Position numbers and translations under genes: made by a program
Notes under the pieces: model-generated
What the model saw: only the letters and a program-made list of their open reading frames with translations
Databases searched by the model: none
Told to the model about the DNA's origin: nothing
Part shown: positions 54,009 through 62,358 of the stretch, one piece after another
How positions within the stretch are numbered: the first letter of the stretch is position 1
How the letters are laid out: the number at the start of each line of letters is the position of its first letter
From: Nemorincola sp044225795
Lineage (GTDB): Bacteria; Bacteroidota; Bacteroidia; Chitinophagales; Chitinophagaceae
Reading direction: 5' to 3'
DNA length: 64,000 nt
Assembly: GCA_044225795.1 (NCBI GenBank)
Contig: JBGAIF010000008.1
Location: 124,001 to 188,000 of the forward strand

Positions 54009-54011
54009 GTT

Positions 54012-55412
54012 CTAATGTTTAAATTGTTGTAAAAAAATACCGGTATTGCCGCTGAGCGCCGCTTTCATATAGGCAGCCTTCAGCAATTCATCCTGCACCA
54101 GTACAAAGTTTGCTTCTGCCTGCAGTAAGGCATATTGGGCATTGGTCACTTCTATCAATGTATTCAGTCCCGAACGGTACAATACAAGTTGCTGTTCATA
54201 CGCCTGTCGTGCGGCACGCAGTTGCGAGGGCATCTCACCCATTTTTTCTACATCGGACCGGTAGGCGTTGTCTGCTTCCAACATTACTTTCCGCAGCAAC
54301 ACTTCCTGCTCATGCACGGCTTTACCCGATGCTTCAATACGATACCTGCCCTCCGCATTCTCATCGTGCCTGCGTTTCAGATCGAAGAGATTATACGTCA
54401 CCGTCATTGCGGCCAGGTAGTTGTATTTGCTATTAGGCATACCGTCGAAAAAACCTGAAGGGTAGGTGCCGTCCGGCATGATGCCCGAACTTCTCACCCA
54501 TGCTGCCGCATCTAAGCCGATATGCGGCAGGTACTTCCTCGAGTTCGTCTCGTAATTCACCAGTTGCCATTCGTACCTGCGCTTAAATACATTTAGCATG
54601 GGGTTGTCGGCTCCTATGCTATCACCGGATATATTGAGCGACTTACCAATACTGTTCACATCCGTAAGCACGGTAGTGTCCGGTGTCATATTGGTATTAT
54701 TTAATCCCGTATAGGCCGCCAGGTCAATGCCGCAGGCTTCGAATTCCTCTCTTGACCTGAGGTAATCGAGCCGGGCGTTGGAAAATGTGGCGCTTGCAGT
54801 AGAACTGTCCACACCCGGCTTCAGCCCGCTGCGAACGGTTGCCGTGATGGCATTCATAATGAGCTCCGCGCGTTTCAGGTTCTGGCGTTCGGTCTGCAGC
54901 AACCGGTATTTTTTGAGCCACTCGAGATACAGGTACACCACCTTTCCGGTTAACTGGTATTTGTCATTATCAAGGTTGGCATTTTCAATTGCGGCCGATG
55001 CTACTGCTTCATTATGCAACGCACTGTAATATCCAAAGGTCACAATATCCCACCGGAGGAATGAAATGGCGGTATTGCCCGGATTCGGTTTTGAGTTGAT
55101 GGCTGTATAGCTTCCCGGTGTAGATGGGATCATCCCCATTGAAAAATAAGCTCCCTGCAGGGAATTATCAGAACCGGCTGAGAGTTGGTCGTGTAAGGTC
55201 AATGATGGCAGTCGCGTGCCATTGACCGATCGTATGTGTGCGCGGGCTGCCTGCAGCTCCGCCTCGCGCTGTTTGATGAGCGGATAGTTGCTAACCGCGT
55301 TGCTTACTGCATCATACATAGTAACCGGCTGAGCTAATATACCCGAACCATGCATGCTGAATGCAAATAACGCAACACAGGTTATCACTTTCCTGTGAAT
55401 GGTCTTATTCAT
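54012..55412 (-). CDS. TolC-family outer-membrane efflux channel protein
   Basis: 466 residues from the inner ATG at 55412 (MNKTIHRKVITCVALFAFSM), which places the signal peptide at the N-terminus; the longer frame to 55475 would add 21 polar residues in front. The mature part has two long helical repeats of the outer-membrane efflux protein family (AVSNYPLIKQREAELQAARA; YRSGLNTLIEVTNAQYALLQ). First structural gene of the efflux operon, followed by pump and adaptor. Confidence 0.9.
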   Translation of the reverse strand: MNKTIHRKVITCVALFAFSMHGSGILAQPVTMYDAVSNAVSNYPLIKQREAELQAARAHIRSVNGTRLPSLTLHDQLSAGSDNSLQGAYFSMGMIPSTPGSYTAINSKPNPGNTAISFLRWDIVTFGYYSALHNEAVASAAIENANLDNDKYQLTGKVVYLYLEWLKKYRLLQTERQNLKRAELIMNAITATVRSGLKPGVDSSTASATFSNARLDYLRSREEFEACGIDLAAYTGLNNTNMTPDTTVLTDVNSIGKSLNISGDSIGADNPMLNVFKRRYEWQLVNYETNSRKYLPHIGLDAAAWVRSSGIMPDGTYPSGFFDGMPNSKYNYLAAMTVTYNLFDLKRRHDENAEGRYRIEASGKAVHEQEVLLRKVMLEADNAYRSDVEKMGEMPSQLRAARQAYEQQLVLYRSGLNTLIEVTNAQYALLQAEANFVLVQDELLKAAYMKAALSGNTGIFLQQFKH

Positions 55413-55495
55413 AAAAGATGAGCAACAGGATATACCTGTTTTGAAAGAAGTAAAAAAAGTGTGGTTGGCCCGCACCTTGCAGGCAGTAGAAACGA

Positions 55496-55843
55496 TCAGA
55501 TAACAGGAGGCCCCCGTTTGTAAACGGAAGAAGGAGTAGAAGAAAGAGGGATCTTTTTATAAAAAGAACGGTATTGCCTGTTTACCGGGTAAACAATGCG
55601 AGGCAGCGGCTCATATATAACACCTATCAACGCAGATGCTTCTTCCTTCGCCTTGATACGGATCCCCTGCTTGGCCTTATGCTCCAGTGGGGCATGAAGC
55701 TTGATGTGGTCTGCCTTAGCCGGCACATTTACGAGAGTAGCTGATTCGTGCTGAACACAATGACACACAGCATTCCAATTGCTCCGGAATCCCAGTACAA
55801 AAGCTAAAAAAGGAAGCAATATGACAAGCAGCCTTTTGCTCAT
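55496..55843 (-). CDS. Hypothetical exported protein at the head of the efflux operon
   Basis: 115 residues from the ATG at 55843 (MSKRLLVILLPFLAFVLGF); an earlier ATG at 55882 is possible. One N-terminal hydrophobic helix, then a short basic region with CHCVQH and a Pro/Ser-rich end (PLSSTPSSVYKRGPPVI). No family is recognised. It lies 83 bp upstream of the TolC-family gene on the same strand and is probably co-transcribed. Accessory role in efflux is a guess from position. Confidence 0.55.
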   Translation of the reverse strand: MSKRLLVILLPFLAFVLGFRSNWNAVCHCVQHESATLVNVPAKADHIKLHAPLEHKAKQGIRIKAKEEASALIGVIYEPLPRIVYPVNRQYRSFYKKIPLSSTPSSVYKRGPPVI

Positions 55844-55924
55844 AACGAGCCAAAGATATAGTATCATCATTGAATGAAACAAAGAAAGAATTAAATCTTA
55901 ACAATATTTGTGTAAAAAACGAAG

Positions 55925-55948
55925 GGCGCCTTCTAAAAAGAAGGCACC
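55925..55948 (-). terminator. Hairpin, possible minus-strand terminator
   Basis: Stem 55928-55934 with 55939-55945 (GCCTTCT) extended by two G-C pairs. On the minus strand it is followed after 4-5 bases by six T residues. It might end a minus-strand transcript from the 56.0-56.3 kb region. Confidence 0.4.
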
Positions 55949-56029
55949 CCCTTATTCAAACACAAACCAAATCTTTACTGCATGCCCTGAAGACCGGGCA
56001 GCTATCGTTTAAAAATAGTAGTATAGTTC

Positions 56030-56271
56030 TCATCTGAATATTTTCATTTTTGATAATAATGCCAGATCATGGGTAAGAGAAGAAAGCTCATCAAAGACCG
56101 TAAGCAGGGGCTGTATTAATAGTTTTGCAGTAACATTTTCACCGGTTACTGTCATATAGCCATAGGGCGCTTACGCATGAACTTAATTATCTCCTCTCCT
56201 GAACGGCCCGAATCACCCGAAATATGTTGCAACGAAAAACAGCCTGGCAATGTACCACGTGCTGTTTGCAT
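56030..56271 (-). other. Possible frameshifted small gene in the 55.9-56.36 kb gap
   Basis: Two overlapping minus-strand frames: one from ATG at 56271 (ending GEEIIKFMRKRPMAI), the other ending KLLIQPLLTVFDELSSLTHD LALLSKMKIFR at 56030. They join into one plausible helical protein if a single frameshift near 56155 is assumed. The hairpin downstream would be its terminator. No family is recognised, and the opposite strand also has a 40-codon ORF, so evidence is weak. Nothing else is seen in this gap of about 480 bp. Confidence 0.2.
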
Positions 56272-56359
56272 CGGTGCAATTCAGAAAGTAGCCAATTGAT
56301 ATTTGACCTGTTTACGTCATGCCTGGCATGAAGCAAACCAAGAGGCCACTTCAAAAGGA

Positions 56360-56905
56360 TCAGGAGAACTGAATGACTGAACGTCGTGGAGGTGGAGCGG
56401 CAATTTCAGGGGCTCCTATAGAATAATGGTTGACAGACATTTCTGGAAAGTTGGCCACGTCGTATTCATGAAATATACTTTGGAAATGGGTGGCATTACA
56501 CAAACATTTTACGTCTGTCTGGCATACCTTATGCTTGCTTACCGATGGCCCGTCTGCATTATTCCGGAGTTGACTGTTAGTATTAAAAGCTTCTTGTATT
56601 ATGGACACAACATACTCCTCGTGCACATCATGGTGCACGGTCACCAAAACGCTATCCTGCTCCACTTCATAGGACACTATATCATAAAGGTGGTCGTGAT
56701 ACCATATCTCTCCGTCATTACCCCTGAAATCGGGAATGGACACTTTTATTTTATTCAGCACTACCCTCGTCTTTGAGACCTCAGTCCGCGCCTTAACCTT
56801 AGCAGCTACCTCGGCAAGATCGAGGTAGGTATAATACACAGAAGATCCGGCCAGGAGAACTAGCAACATCACAGCATTTAGAGCAATAAATACTTTGCGC
56901 TTCAT
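56360..56905 (-). CDS. Hypothetical membrane-anchored protein
   Basis: 181 residues. One N-terminal hydrophobic helix (about 6-27, FIALNAVMLLVLLAGSSVYY), then a soluble extracytoplasmic part with GNDGEIWYHDHLYDIVSYEV and VTVHHDVHEEYVVSII, and a Pro-rich tail ending APPPRRSVIQFS. The pattern of an EIWYxxHLYD segment followed by a charged strand is typical of small Bacteroidota proteins of unknown role near transport genes. It follows ccmF by 64 bp on the same strand but has its own promoter candidate at 56930-56960. Confidence 0.65.
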   Translation of the reverse strand: MKRKVFIALNAVMLLVLLAGSSVYYTYLDLAEVAAKVKARTEVSKTRVVLNKIKVSIPDFRGNDGEIWYHDHLYDIVSYEVEQDSVLVTVHHDVHEEYVVSIIQEAFNTNSQLRNNADGPSVSKHKVCQTDVKCLCNATHFQSIFHEYDVANFPEMSVNHYSIGAPEIAAPPPRRSVIQFS

Positions 56906-56929
56906 CAGCAGTATCGGCTAAGTGGTCGC

Positions 56930-56960
56930 TAAAATTAACAAAAAAATCAAATAACTGCAA
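56930..56960 (-). promoter_or_regulatory. Promoter candidate of the 181-residue gene
   Basis: On the minus strand TTG (56958-56960) and TAATTTTA (56930-56937, one base off TAnnTTTG) are 20 bp apart, the expected Bacteroidota spacing; the -7 box is 24 bp before the ATG. Confidence 0.4.
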
Positions 56961-56969
56961 AAAGATATG

Positions 56970-59450
56970 CTAAGAAATGATCTTCCGGGATATCGCATCT
57001 CCGATAGAAATGAAGAACCCGAACACCATGATGACGACACCCAACCAAAGCACATTGATATATGGGAACAGGAGCACCTTCAGAACGATATAATCGTCCT
57101 TGGGGTTGGTCTGACGTACCATCAATTCCACTGTAGTAGAATCCTGACTCTTTACGATAAGATTAGCAAACCGCGCATACATATCCAGTGCCTGTACGGT
57201 ATCTTCCATATAAGTGATGTAGCGCTTGTCCCTGAGTATGTAAATAGGATTCAGCTCCTGCACCTTTCCGCCCAGGTTATAGGCTGTAAATTTTGCGCTG
57301 ATGGCCAGGTCGCCACTCTGTGGTTCGTACCGCTTGTCAGATACATTCTTACTAAGCCCGTTATATACGAGGTAGCCATTGCTCAGGTATATCGAATCGC
57401 CCGGTACAGAAACCTTGTAGCTGCGATAGTCGCTGGTATCAGACTTACTCTTATCGCTGGCGGCATTAATAAAGGTGAAGATATCCCTGTTCCAATAGTG
57501 TTTTGTTGAGGGGTTAGCGCTCATACCCTGCTGACCCTTAGGATTGATAAAGGCATCCGGATAGAGCATGAAGTCTTCCTGCACAGCCCTGGTCGAGGAA
57601 TCCCTGCGCTCAAAATGTACTTTATAATAGATACGCCTGTCTTTGCCCTCCACATCACTGTCGCCAACATAGGTAGCATAGTACTCCCCTATGGCCATTG
57701 GCACACCATGAAACAGTATGACATTCTCACGGCTTTCTTTAATATTCTCTTCCTCTGTCTTTTTGTTGAAGTCTATCGGCACACCGGTAGTGCTCAGCGA
57801 TAATGCCTGTTTATTATAAGAAGATATCAGGATACCCAGCAGCACAGTTGCGAACCCGAAGTGCGCTACAGATGGTCCGATCTTCTTCAGCTTCAGCTTC
57901 TGAACAGCAATACCATAATATATATTGGCTACTATGCCATAACAGGAAGAGAACAGCATGACATCATACTGCCACATGGTGATATGCTGGCCCCAGGCTA
58001 TCAACGCAGCCATAACTGCCGATATAAGTGCGGTGATTCCCAATCGCTTCGCCAGCATCCTGCCATCAGTATTCTTAAACCGCATGTACATGACGGTGGC
58101 CGTGAGCAGTCCTAAAATGATAGCTACCCACACCTGGATGTTGTTGTAGTGCATCATCGGATCTACGGGCGGAGCAAAATCTTTTCCGGTGATCCATTTG
58201 GCTAAAGGAGACCATACAGGAATAGATGTAGTGATAATGATCTGAACAGAAGACAGGAACAGGATGACCGAGCCAATGAACATCCAGAACTCCCGTGACC
58301 ATGTTTCTTCTTCGGACCTGATACGAGGCATACTGCGCCAGCTTCGGATCAGCAGACCCTTGGTAAGTATCAGCAGTAAACCGATCACGATCAACAGGTG
58401 GTATGTCAGCGCCTTACCATCTCCTGTGAAGGCGTGGACAGATGTTTTCCCCAGGATGCCGGTACGTGTCAGGAAAGTAGAGTACCATACCAGCAGATGT
58501 GTGAGTGTCAGGAATATCATGGTGATGGTCAACGCCCTGCCTGTACTCCTGTACACCAATAGCGTATGCAAACCACCTATAAGCACCAACCATGGCACCA
58601 GCGAAGCATTCTCTACAGGGTCCCATGCCCAGTAACCTCCAAAATTCAGGGATTCATAGGCCCATGCGCCTCCCATCATTATTCCCGTGCCCAACACTGC
58701 GCCGCCAAACAGTGACCACGCGAGTGTCGGCTTCACAAAACTGTCGTAATCTTTCTTCCACAATGCGGCAAGACAGAATGCGAACGGTATCAGAGTAGAG
58801 GCGAATCCGAGAAACAGAACCGGTGGGTGAATCACCATCCAGTAGTTCTGCAACAACACATTGAGCCCGTTACCATCACGCACAAAATCAAGATAGTTGG
58901 GCATCGCAAAGATGGGCGCGCCCTGCATGGAATAGCGAAGCAACAGGAAAGGCGTACTGCCGATCTTAATATCCTGGCCTATGTACATGCCCAGCAACAT
59001 AGTACCCAGGCAAACCTGTACAAAGGCGATGATGGTCATTACCCTTGTCTCGAGGCTTTTGGAGGTCCTCATAACAATAAGGCCGAGGATACTGTGCCAG
59101 AACATCCAGAGCATAAAGCTTCCCTCCTGCCCCTCCCAGAAACAAGACAAAAGAAATTTACCGGGCAATGACTTTGAGGAGTGTTCCCAGGCGTAATGGT
59201 ATTCGAAAAGGTGATTGGTAATGATATAGAAGAGTGTGACAAACACGCTCACCAGTGACGCGGCATGGATAATGAACCCGGTGCGCGCGAGTTTCAGCCA
59301 GGTGTTGTTACTATTAAGGGCGGCATCACCGGATGTTGCAGAACGGAAATAACTGAAAAAACTGAACAGGGAGGCGACAAAAGATGTGATTACAAAAAAA
59401 TGACCCAGTTGCCCGGGCCCCAGATGCTCACCTATGAATTGTGTATCCAT
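56970..59450 (-). CDS. ccmF: Cytochrome c biogenesis haem lyase (CcmF/CcsA type)
   Basis: 826 residues. About 13-15 helices with the haem-handling WWD-type motif GYWAWDPVENASLVPWLVLI and HGASLVSVF-like external segments. A large C-terminal periplasmic domain (about 640-800) is as in CcmF. It ligates haem to apocytochrome c on the outer face of the inner membrane, receiving haem from CcmE. ccmE lies 61 bp upstream on the same strand, which supports a system I Ccm pathway; CcmA-D are not in the window. Confidence 0.9.
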   Translation of the reverse strand: MDTQFIGEHLGPGQLGHFFVITSFVASLFSFFSYFRSATSGDAALNSNNTWLKLARTGFIIHAASLVSVFVTLFYIITNHLFEYHYAWEHSSKSLPGKFLLSCFWEGQEGSFMLWMFWHSILGLIVMRTSKSLETRVMTIIAFVQVCLGTMLLGMYIGQDIKIGSTPFLLLRYSMQGAPIFAMPNYLDFVRDGNGLNVLLQNYWMVIHPPVLFLGFASTLIPFAFCLAALWKKDYDSFVKPTLAWSLFGGAVLGTGIMMGGAWAYESLNFGGYWAWDPVENASLVPWLVLIGGLHTLLVYRSTGRALTITMIFLTLTHLLVWYSTFLTRTGILGKTSVHAFTGDGKALTYHLLIVIGLLLILTKGLLIRSWRSMPRIRSEEETWSREFWMFIGSVILFLSSVQIIITTSIPVWSPLAKWITGKDFAPPVDPMMHYNNIQVWVAIILGLLTATVMYMRFKNTDGRMLAKRLGITALISAVMAALIAWGQHITMWQYDVMLFSSCYGIVANIYYGIAVQKLKLKKIGPSVAHFGFATVLLGILISSYNKQALSLSTTGVPIDFNKKTEEENIKESRENVILFHGVPMAIGEYYATYVGDSDVEGKDRRIYYKVHFERRDSSTRAVQEDFMLYPDAFINPKGQQGMSANPSTKHYWNRDIFTFINAASDKSKSDTSDYRSYKVSVPGDSIYLSNGYLVYNGLSKNVSDKRYEPQSGDLAISAKFTAYNLGGKVQELNPIYILRDKRYITYMEDTVQALDMYARFANLIVKSQDSTTVELMVRQTNPKDDYIVLKVLLFPYINVLWLGVVIMVFGFFISIGDAISRKIIS

Positions 59451-59511
59451 TCCAGTTCAAAAAAATAAAATAATAAATCCTGCGTCTTCTCCTAAAACTC
59501 AAAAATGCCTT

Positions 59512-59907
59512 CTAACTGTCCTTCCCTACTGCCACCATATCCTTTTTATACTTCGAAGGGCACTTCATCTGTATCTTGGAACAGTGGAAGGTGCCATCCT
59601 GCAGGTATCCCATCATCACTATCTGCTCAGACTTTTCTATGTCCCGCGGTTTCTCTCCGTTAAAGACCACCTTGTTCACATTTCCGGCCTTATCCTTTGC
59701 ATAGAAGTAAAAATGGTTCTCGTCTTTTTGCGGATCATAGACCATCTCTTTGTCCTTCTCCAACATCCCGATCACATAATATTTCTTTCCGGGTTGCTTT
59801 GCTGCTGACGCAAAGGTCTCATAAGTACTGAAATCTCCGAAAACACTAACCAGCACCGACAGTGCCACAACTATGAGGACCAATAAAACAATGTGCGTTT
59901 TTTTCAT
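59512..59907 (-). CDS. ccmE: CcmE-type haem chaperone with CxxxY haem-binding motif
   Basis: 131 residues from the ATG at 59907 (MKKTHIVLLVLIVVALSVLV); a frame to 59964 adds 19 residues before the membrane anchor and is less likely. One N-terminal helix, then an OB-fold (YYVIGMLEKDKEMVYDPQKD, VVFNGEKPRDIEKSEQIVMM). At the haem-attachment position the usual His motif (HxxxY) is replaced by C116-P-S-K-Y120. Cysteine-type CcmE proteins are known from some bacteria and archaea. It passes haem to the ccmF product encoded downstream. Confidence 0.87.
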   Translation of the reverse strand: MKKTHIVLLVLIVVALSVLVSVFGDFSTYETFASAAKQPGKKYYVIGMLEKDKEMVYDPQKDENHFYFYAKDKAGNVNKVVFNGEKPRDIEKSEQIVMMGYLQDGTFHCSKIQMKCPSKYKKDMVAVGKDS

Positions 59908-60011
59908 GTGTACACCCTTTCTGAAGCGTTGCAAAGTTAAGGCAGTTGATACACTTTTCAGCAAATAAAATGCTTTTTGCTGCCTGTAACATTTGTGTTT
60001 TTATTAATGAA

Positions 60012-60040
60012 AAATGCCTTGCTGCTTCAGCAAGGCATTT
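60012..60040 (-). terminator. Intrinsic terminator after the 2TM-domain gene
   Basis: Perfect 13-bp stem (60012-60024 with 60028-60040, arm AAATGCCTTGCTG) with a 3-base loop and T residues on the minus strand, 25 bp after the stop. Confidence 0.85.
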
Positions 60041-60064
60041 ACAATATTATAATATCACTGCGAA

Positions 60065-60316
60065 TTAGTTCTCGTAACCCTGTTGGTGGCGGTAAGTTGA
60101 ATAGCCCGGATCATCATAGCTGGCAAATACGATGCAGAAATGACCGAGTAATGCAAGAGCCCATGCCGCAGTAGTCCACGCAGGCCACGGATATGCCCAC
60201 TGCCCGTTGTGCTTATCATACATCATCCACGATAAAGCGGTAACAATAGCAAAGACAACAGCATGCAACATCAGCATTGACTTACCTTTTCCGGTTGGTT
60301 TTATTTTTCTGGGCAT
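60065..60316 (-). CDS. 2TM-domain small membrane protein
   Basis: 83 residues with two helices (about 14-32 and 47-66) joined by a short polar loop (DKHNGQWAYPWPAW), matching the 2TM family of small Bacteroidota membrane proteins. The basic N-terminus (MPRKIKPTGKGK) suggests both ends are cytoplasmic. Own terminator at 60012-60040. Function unknown. Confidence 0.75.
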   Translation of the reverse strand: MPRKIKPTGKGKSMLMLHAVVFAIVTALSWMMYDKHNGQWAYPWPAWTTAAWALALLGHFCIVFASYDDPGYSTYRHQQGYEN

Positions 60317-60490
60317 TTTTTATCGTTTATATGTGGCAAAGATAATGCCCCCCGGTCATAAAATAAAGAAGTTGCTATTTTTTTCAGATAAAGGCTATTA
60401 ATTCACAACAAAATGTGTTTATCTTAGTCTCCGGAAATACATTATAGCATTTTCAATTATTTTGTTTTCTTTGCGTTAGAATAATAAAGC

Positions 60491-60676
60491 ATGAGCACAC
60501 TCAGAAAATTACTGTTGTTTGTAGTTGTAACGTCTATATTCTCTTCCTGTATTCTGCAACCAAGGCCATACAAGAAATGGTACAGAAAACGTGATGCTCA
60601 TCGTTTGCCCCACTATCGTCATGGCAATAATTTTGGTGGCCGGAGGTATTGGGCGCACCACTACCAGACCTACTAA
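60491..60676 (+). CDS. Small basic lipoprotein
   Basis: 61 residues. Signal peptide with lipobox SIFSSC (Cys at residue 20), then a short tail rich in Arg, His and Tyr (KKWYRKRDAHRLPHYRHGNN). It resembles the next gene in layout. No family is recognised. ATG directly precedes the signal peptide. Confidence 0.6.
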   Translation: MSTLRKLLLFVVVTSIFSSCILQPRPYKKWYRKRDAHRLPHYRHGNNFGGRRYWAHHYQTY

Positions 60677-60765
60677 TAGTGTCATTTACTGCGTTAAAAT
60701 CTTCATAATCAGGTTTATTATTTAAACCCTGGCACGATTTGAGTACTCTAACTATAAAAAAGGTT

Positions 60766-60942
60766 ATGCGTACGATGAAGAAATTGTTGCTGGCTGCCCT
60801 TGTTTCCATCAGTTTCGCCTCATGTGTGATTGTACCGGCGGGCTACCCGCACAGGGGGTACTACGGTGGAGGATACAATCGCGGGCACCACTACGGACAT
60901 CATTACGGACACCACTATGGGCACTACCACCAATACAGGTAA
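60766..60942 (+). CDS. Small His/Gly/Tyr-rich lipoprotein
   Basis: 58 residues from the ATG at 60766; ATG at 60775 is equally possible, and an earlier start at 60739 would place extra residues before the signal. Lipobox SFASC, then Gly/Tyr/His repeats (HHYGHHYGHHYGHYH). Histidine clustering could bind metal, but this is only a composition argument. It forms a pair with the preceding lipoprotein. Confidence 0.65.
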   Translation: MRTMKKLLLAALVSISFASCVIVPAGYPHRGYYGGGYNRGHHYGHHYGHHYGHYHQYR

Positions 60943-61026
60943 GGCAGTATAGCGCATTTATTTATTAGTGCTATATTTACACTTGTATCACTGTAGTATG
61001 CAGGGTATAAAACCAGACATCCGTAA

Positions 61027-62262
61027 ATGATAAAGAAGAGAAGCGTTTTGATGATCGCTGTGTTGCTCAGCTCTTATTTCATGGTGGGCTTACCGGCCAC
61101 TAATGCCAGTGCGCAGTACGAAGATGCGAATGTAACTTACAATGACTTCTACCAAAACCTGGCGCCATATGGCCAGTGGATAGAAGACCCGAAATTCGGA
61201 TATGTATGGGCGCCAGAAGTGGGTGCCGATTTTCGCCCCTACTATACCAACGGGCATTGGGTAATGACCGACTATGGCAATACCTGGGTATCAGAGTACG
61301 CTTGGGGCTGGGCTTGCTTCCACTACGGCCGCTGGACATTTGATGAATATTATGGCTGGTTGTGGATCCCCGGACAAGACTGGGGTCCGGCATGGGTTTG
61401 CTGGCGCGAAGGTGATGGATTTTACGGATGGGCGCCGATGGATCCTGAATATAAATTCAGTAAGTCATCCGGCGATTACCGCTGCCCTAATGACTGGTGG
61501 GTCTTCATACCCCCGCAGTATATCTACACCGATAACTATTACAGGTATTACTCCGGGCCACGTGGTAATTCGCATATCATAAAGAACACCAACTTCATCA
61601 ACAACACTTATGAGTTCAACCACATTACCTATGTTGGCGGACCGCATACAAGGCAAGTTGAGAATGCATCTCACAGGCCTGTACAGGTGTATAAACTTCG
61701 CAGCTCACCTACACTGACAACAAAGGTGCACAACGACGAAGTGAAAATGTATCGTCCGGCGCAGATACTGCAAACATCTACGATCAACGGGCAAAGAGTA
61801 ACCCCACCGAATGTGGTTACCGCTCCGCAACCCATTGGCGCTCCGCAGCCTACTAACAGCCGTCAATCAGCCACATCGGACTTTAAGAGCGACATGCCGC
61901 AGAAAAAAACGGAAGCCGTGGGCCTGCATGTGAACGAGGCCGTTAAGGCAAAGCCAAAACAGAACAATGTGACCAACCCGTATGAGTATGATATCAACAG
62001 GCCGGTAAATCAGCCAAGGCCGGGAGAAACCATTCCACAACAGGCCGCACCAATGCCTGCGCCAAAGGAATCTGCCAAAACGGAAATAAAGAGGCCTCAG
62101 CCGCCAACAGACAAAGCAGCAGCTAAACCAAACCGTCGTCCTTTGCCGCCAAATCAGAAACCGGCGCCACCGGCAAAACCAACAGACGACAAAGAACCAC
62201 GACAAGCGCCCGCATCTCTGACCCGTCCGCCGCAACAGGCAACAGAAATCGGAAAAAGATAA
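61027..62262 (+). CDS. Exported DUF6600-like protein with Pro-rich tail
   Basis: 411 residues. Signal peptide (to about residue 30, TNASAQ). The N-terminal domain (about 35-180) is Trp/Tyr/Gly-rich with repeats YGQWIEDPKFGYVWAP, NGHWVMTDYGNTWVS and WAWGW-like units (YGWLWIPGQDWGPAWVCWR), the DUF6600 pattern. The C-terminal third is Pro/Lys/Gln-rich and probably disordered. Likely periplasmic or surface-associated; function unknown. Ended by the terminator at 62262-62297. Confidence 0.8.
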   Translation: MIKKRSVLMIAVLLSSYFMVGLPATNASAQYEDANVTYNDFYQNLAPYGQWIEDPKFGYVWAPEVGADFRPYYTNGHWVMTDYGNTWVSEYAWGWACFHYGRWTFDEYYGWLWIPGQDWGPAWVCWREGDGFYGWAPMDPEYKFSKSSGDYRCPNDWWVFIPPQYIYTDNYYRYYSGPRGNSHIIKNTNFINNTYEFNHITYVGGPHTRQVENASHRPVQVYKLRSSPTLTTKVHNDEVKMYRPAQILQTSTINGQRVTPPNVVTAPQPIGAPQPTNSRQSATSDFKSDMPQKKTEAVGLHVNEAVKAKPKQNNVTNPYEYDINRPVNQPRPGETIPQQAAPMPAPKESAKTEIKRPQPPTDKAAAKPNRRPLPPNQKPAPPAKPTDDKEPRQAPASLTRPPQQATEIGKR

Positions 62263-62297
62263 AAACAAAGGCTATCTGATGATAGCCTTTGTTTTTT
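62262..62297 (+). terminator. Intrinsic terminator after the DUF6600-like gene
   Basis: Perfect 15-bp stem (62262-62276 with 62281-62295, arm AAAACAAAGGCTATC) with a TGAT loop and six T residues. Confidence 0.9.
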
Positions 62298-62358
62298 GCC
62301 CAAACCGGAACAACGATGTGGCATTTTCAATAAATTTGCTGCCCTTCATTTTTTTTAT

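Noticed and set aside
56177..56299. 40-residue plus-strand ORF (starts MNLIISSPERPES)
   Set aside because: No signal, family or promoter, and it overlaps the better-supported minus-strand frames.
62296..62358. Longer N-terminus for the MFS transporter
   Set aside because: It would start inside the terminator of the upstream gene and add non-membrane residues before TM1.
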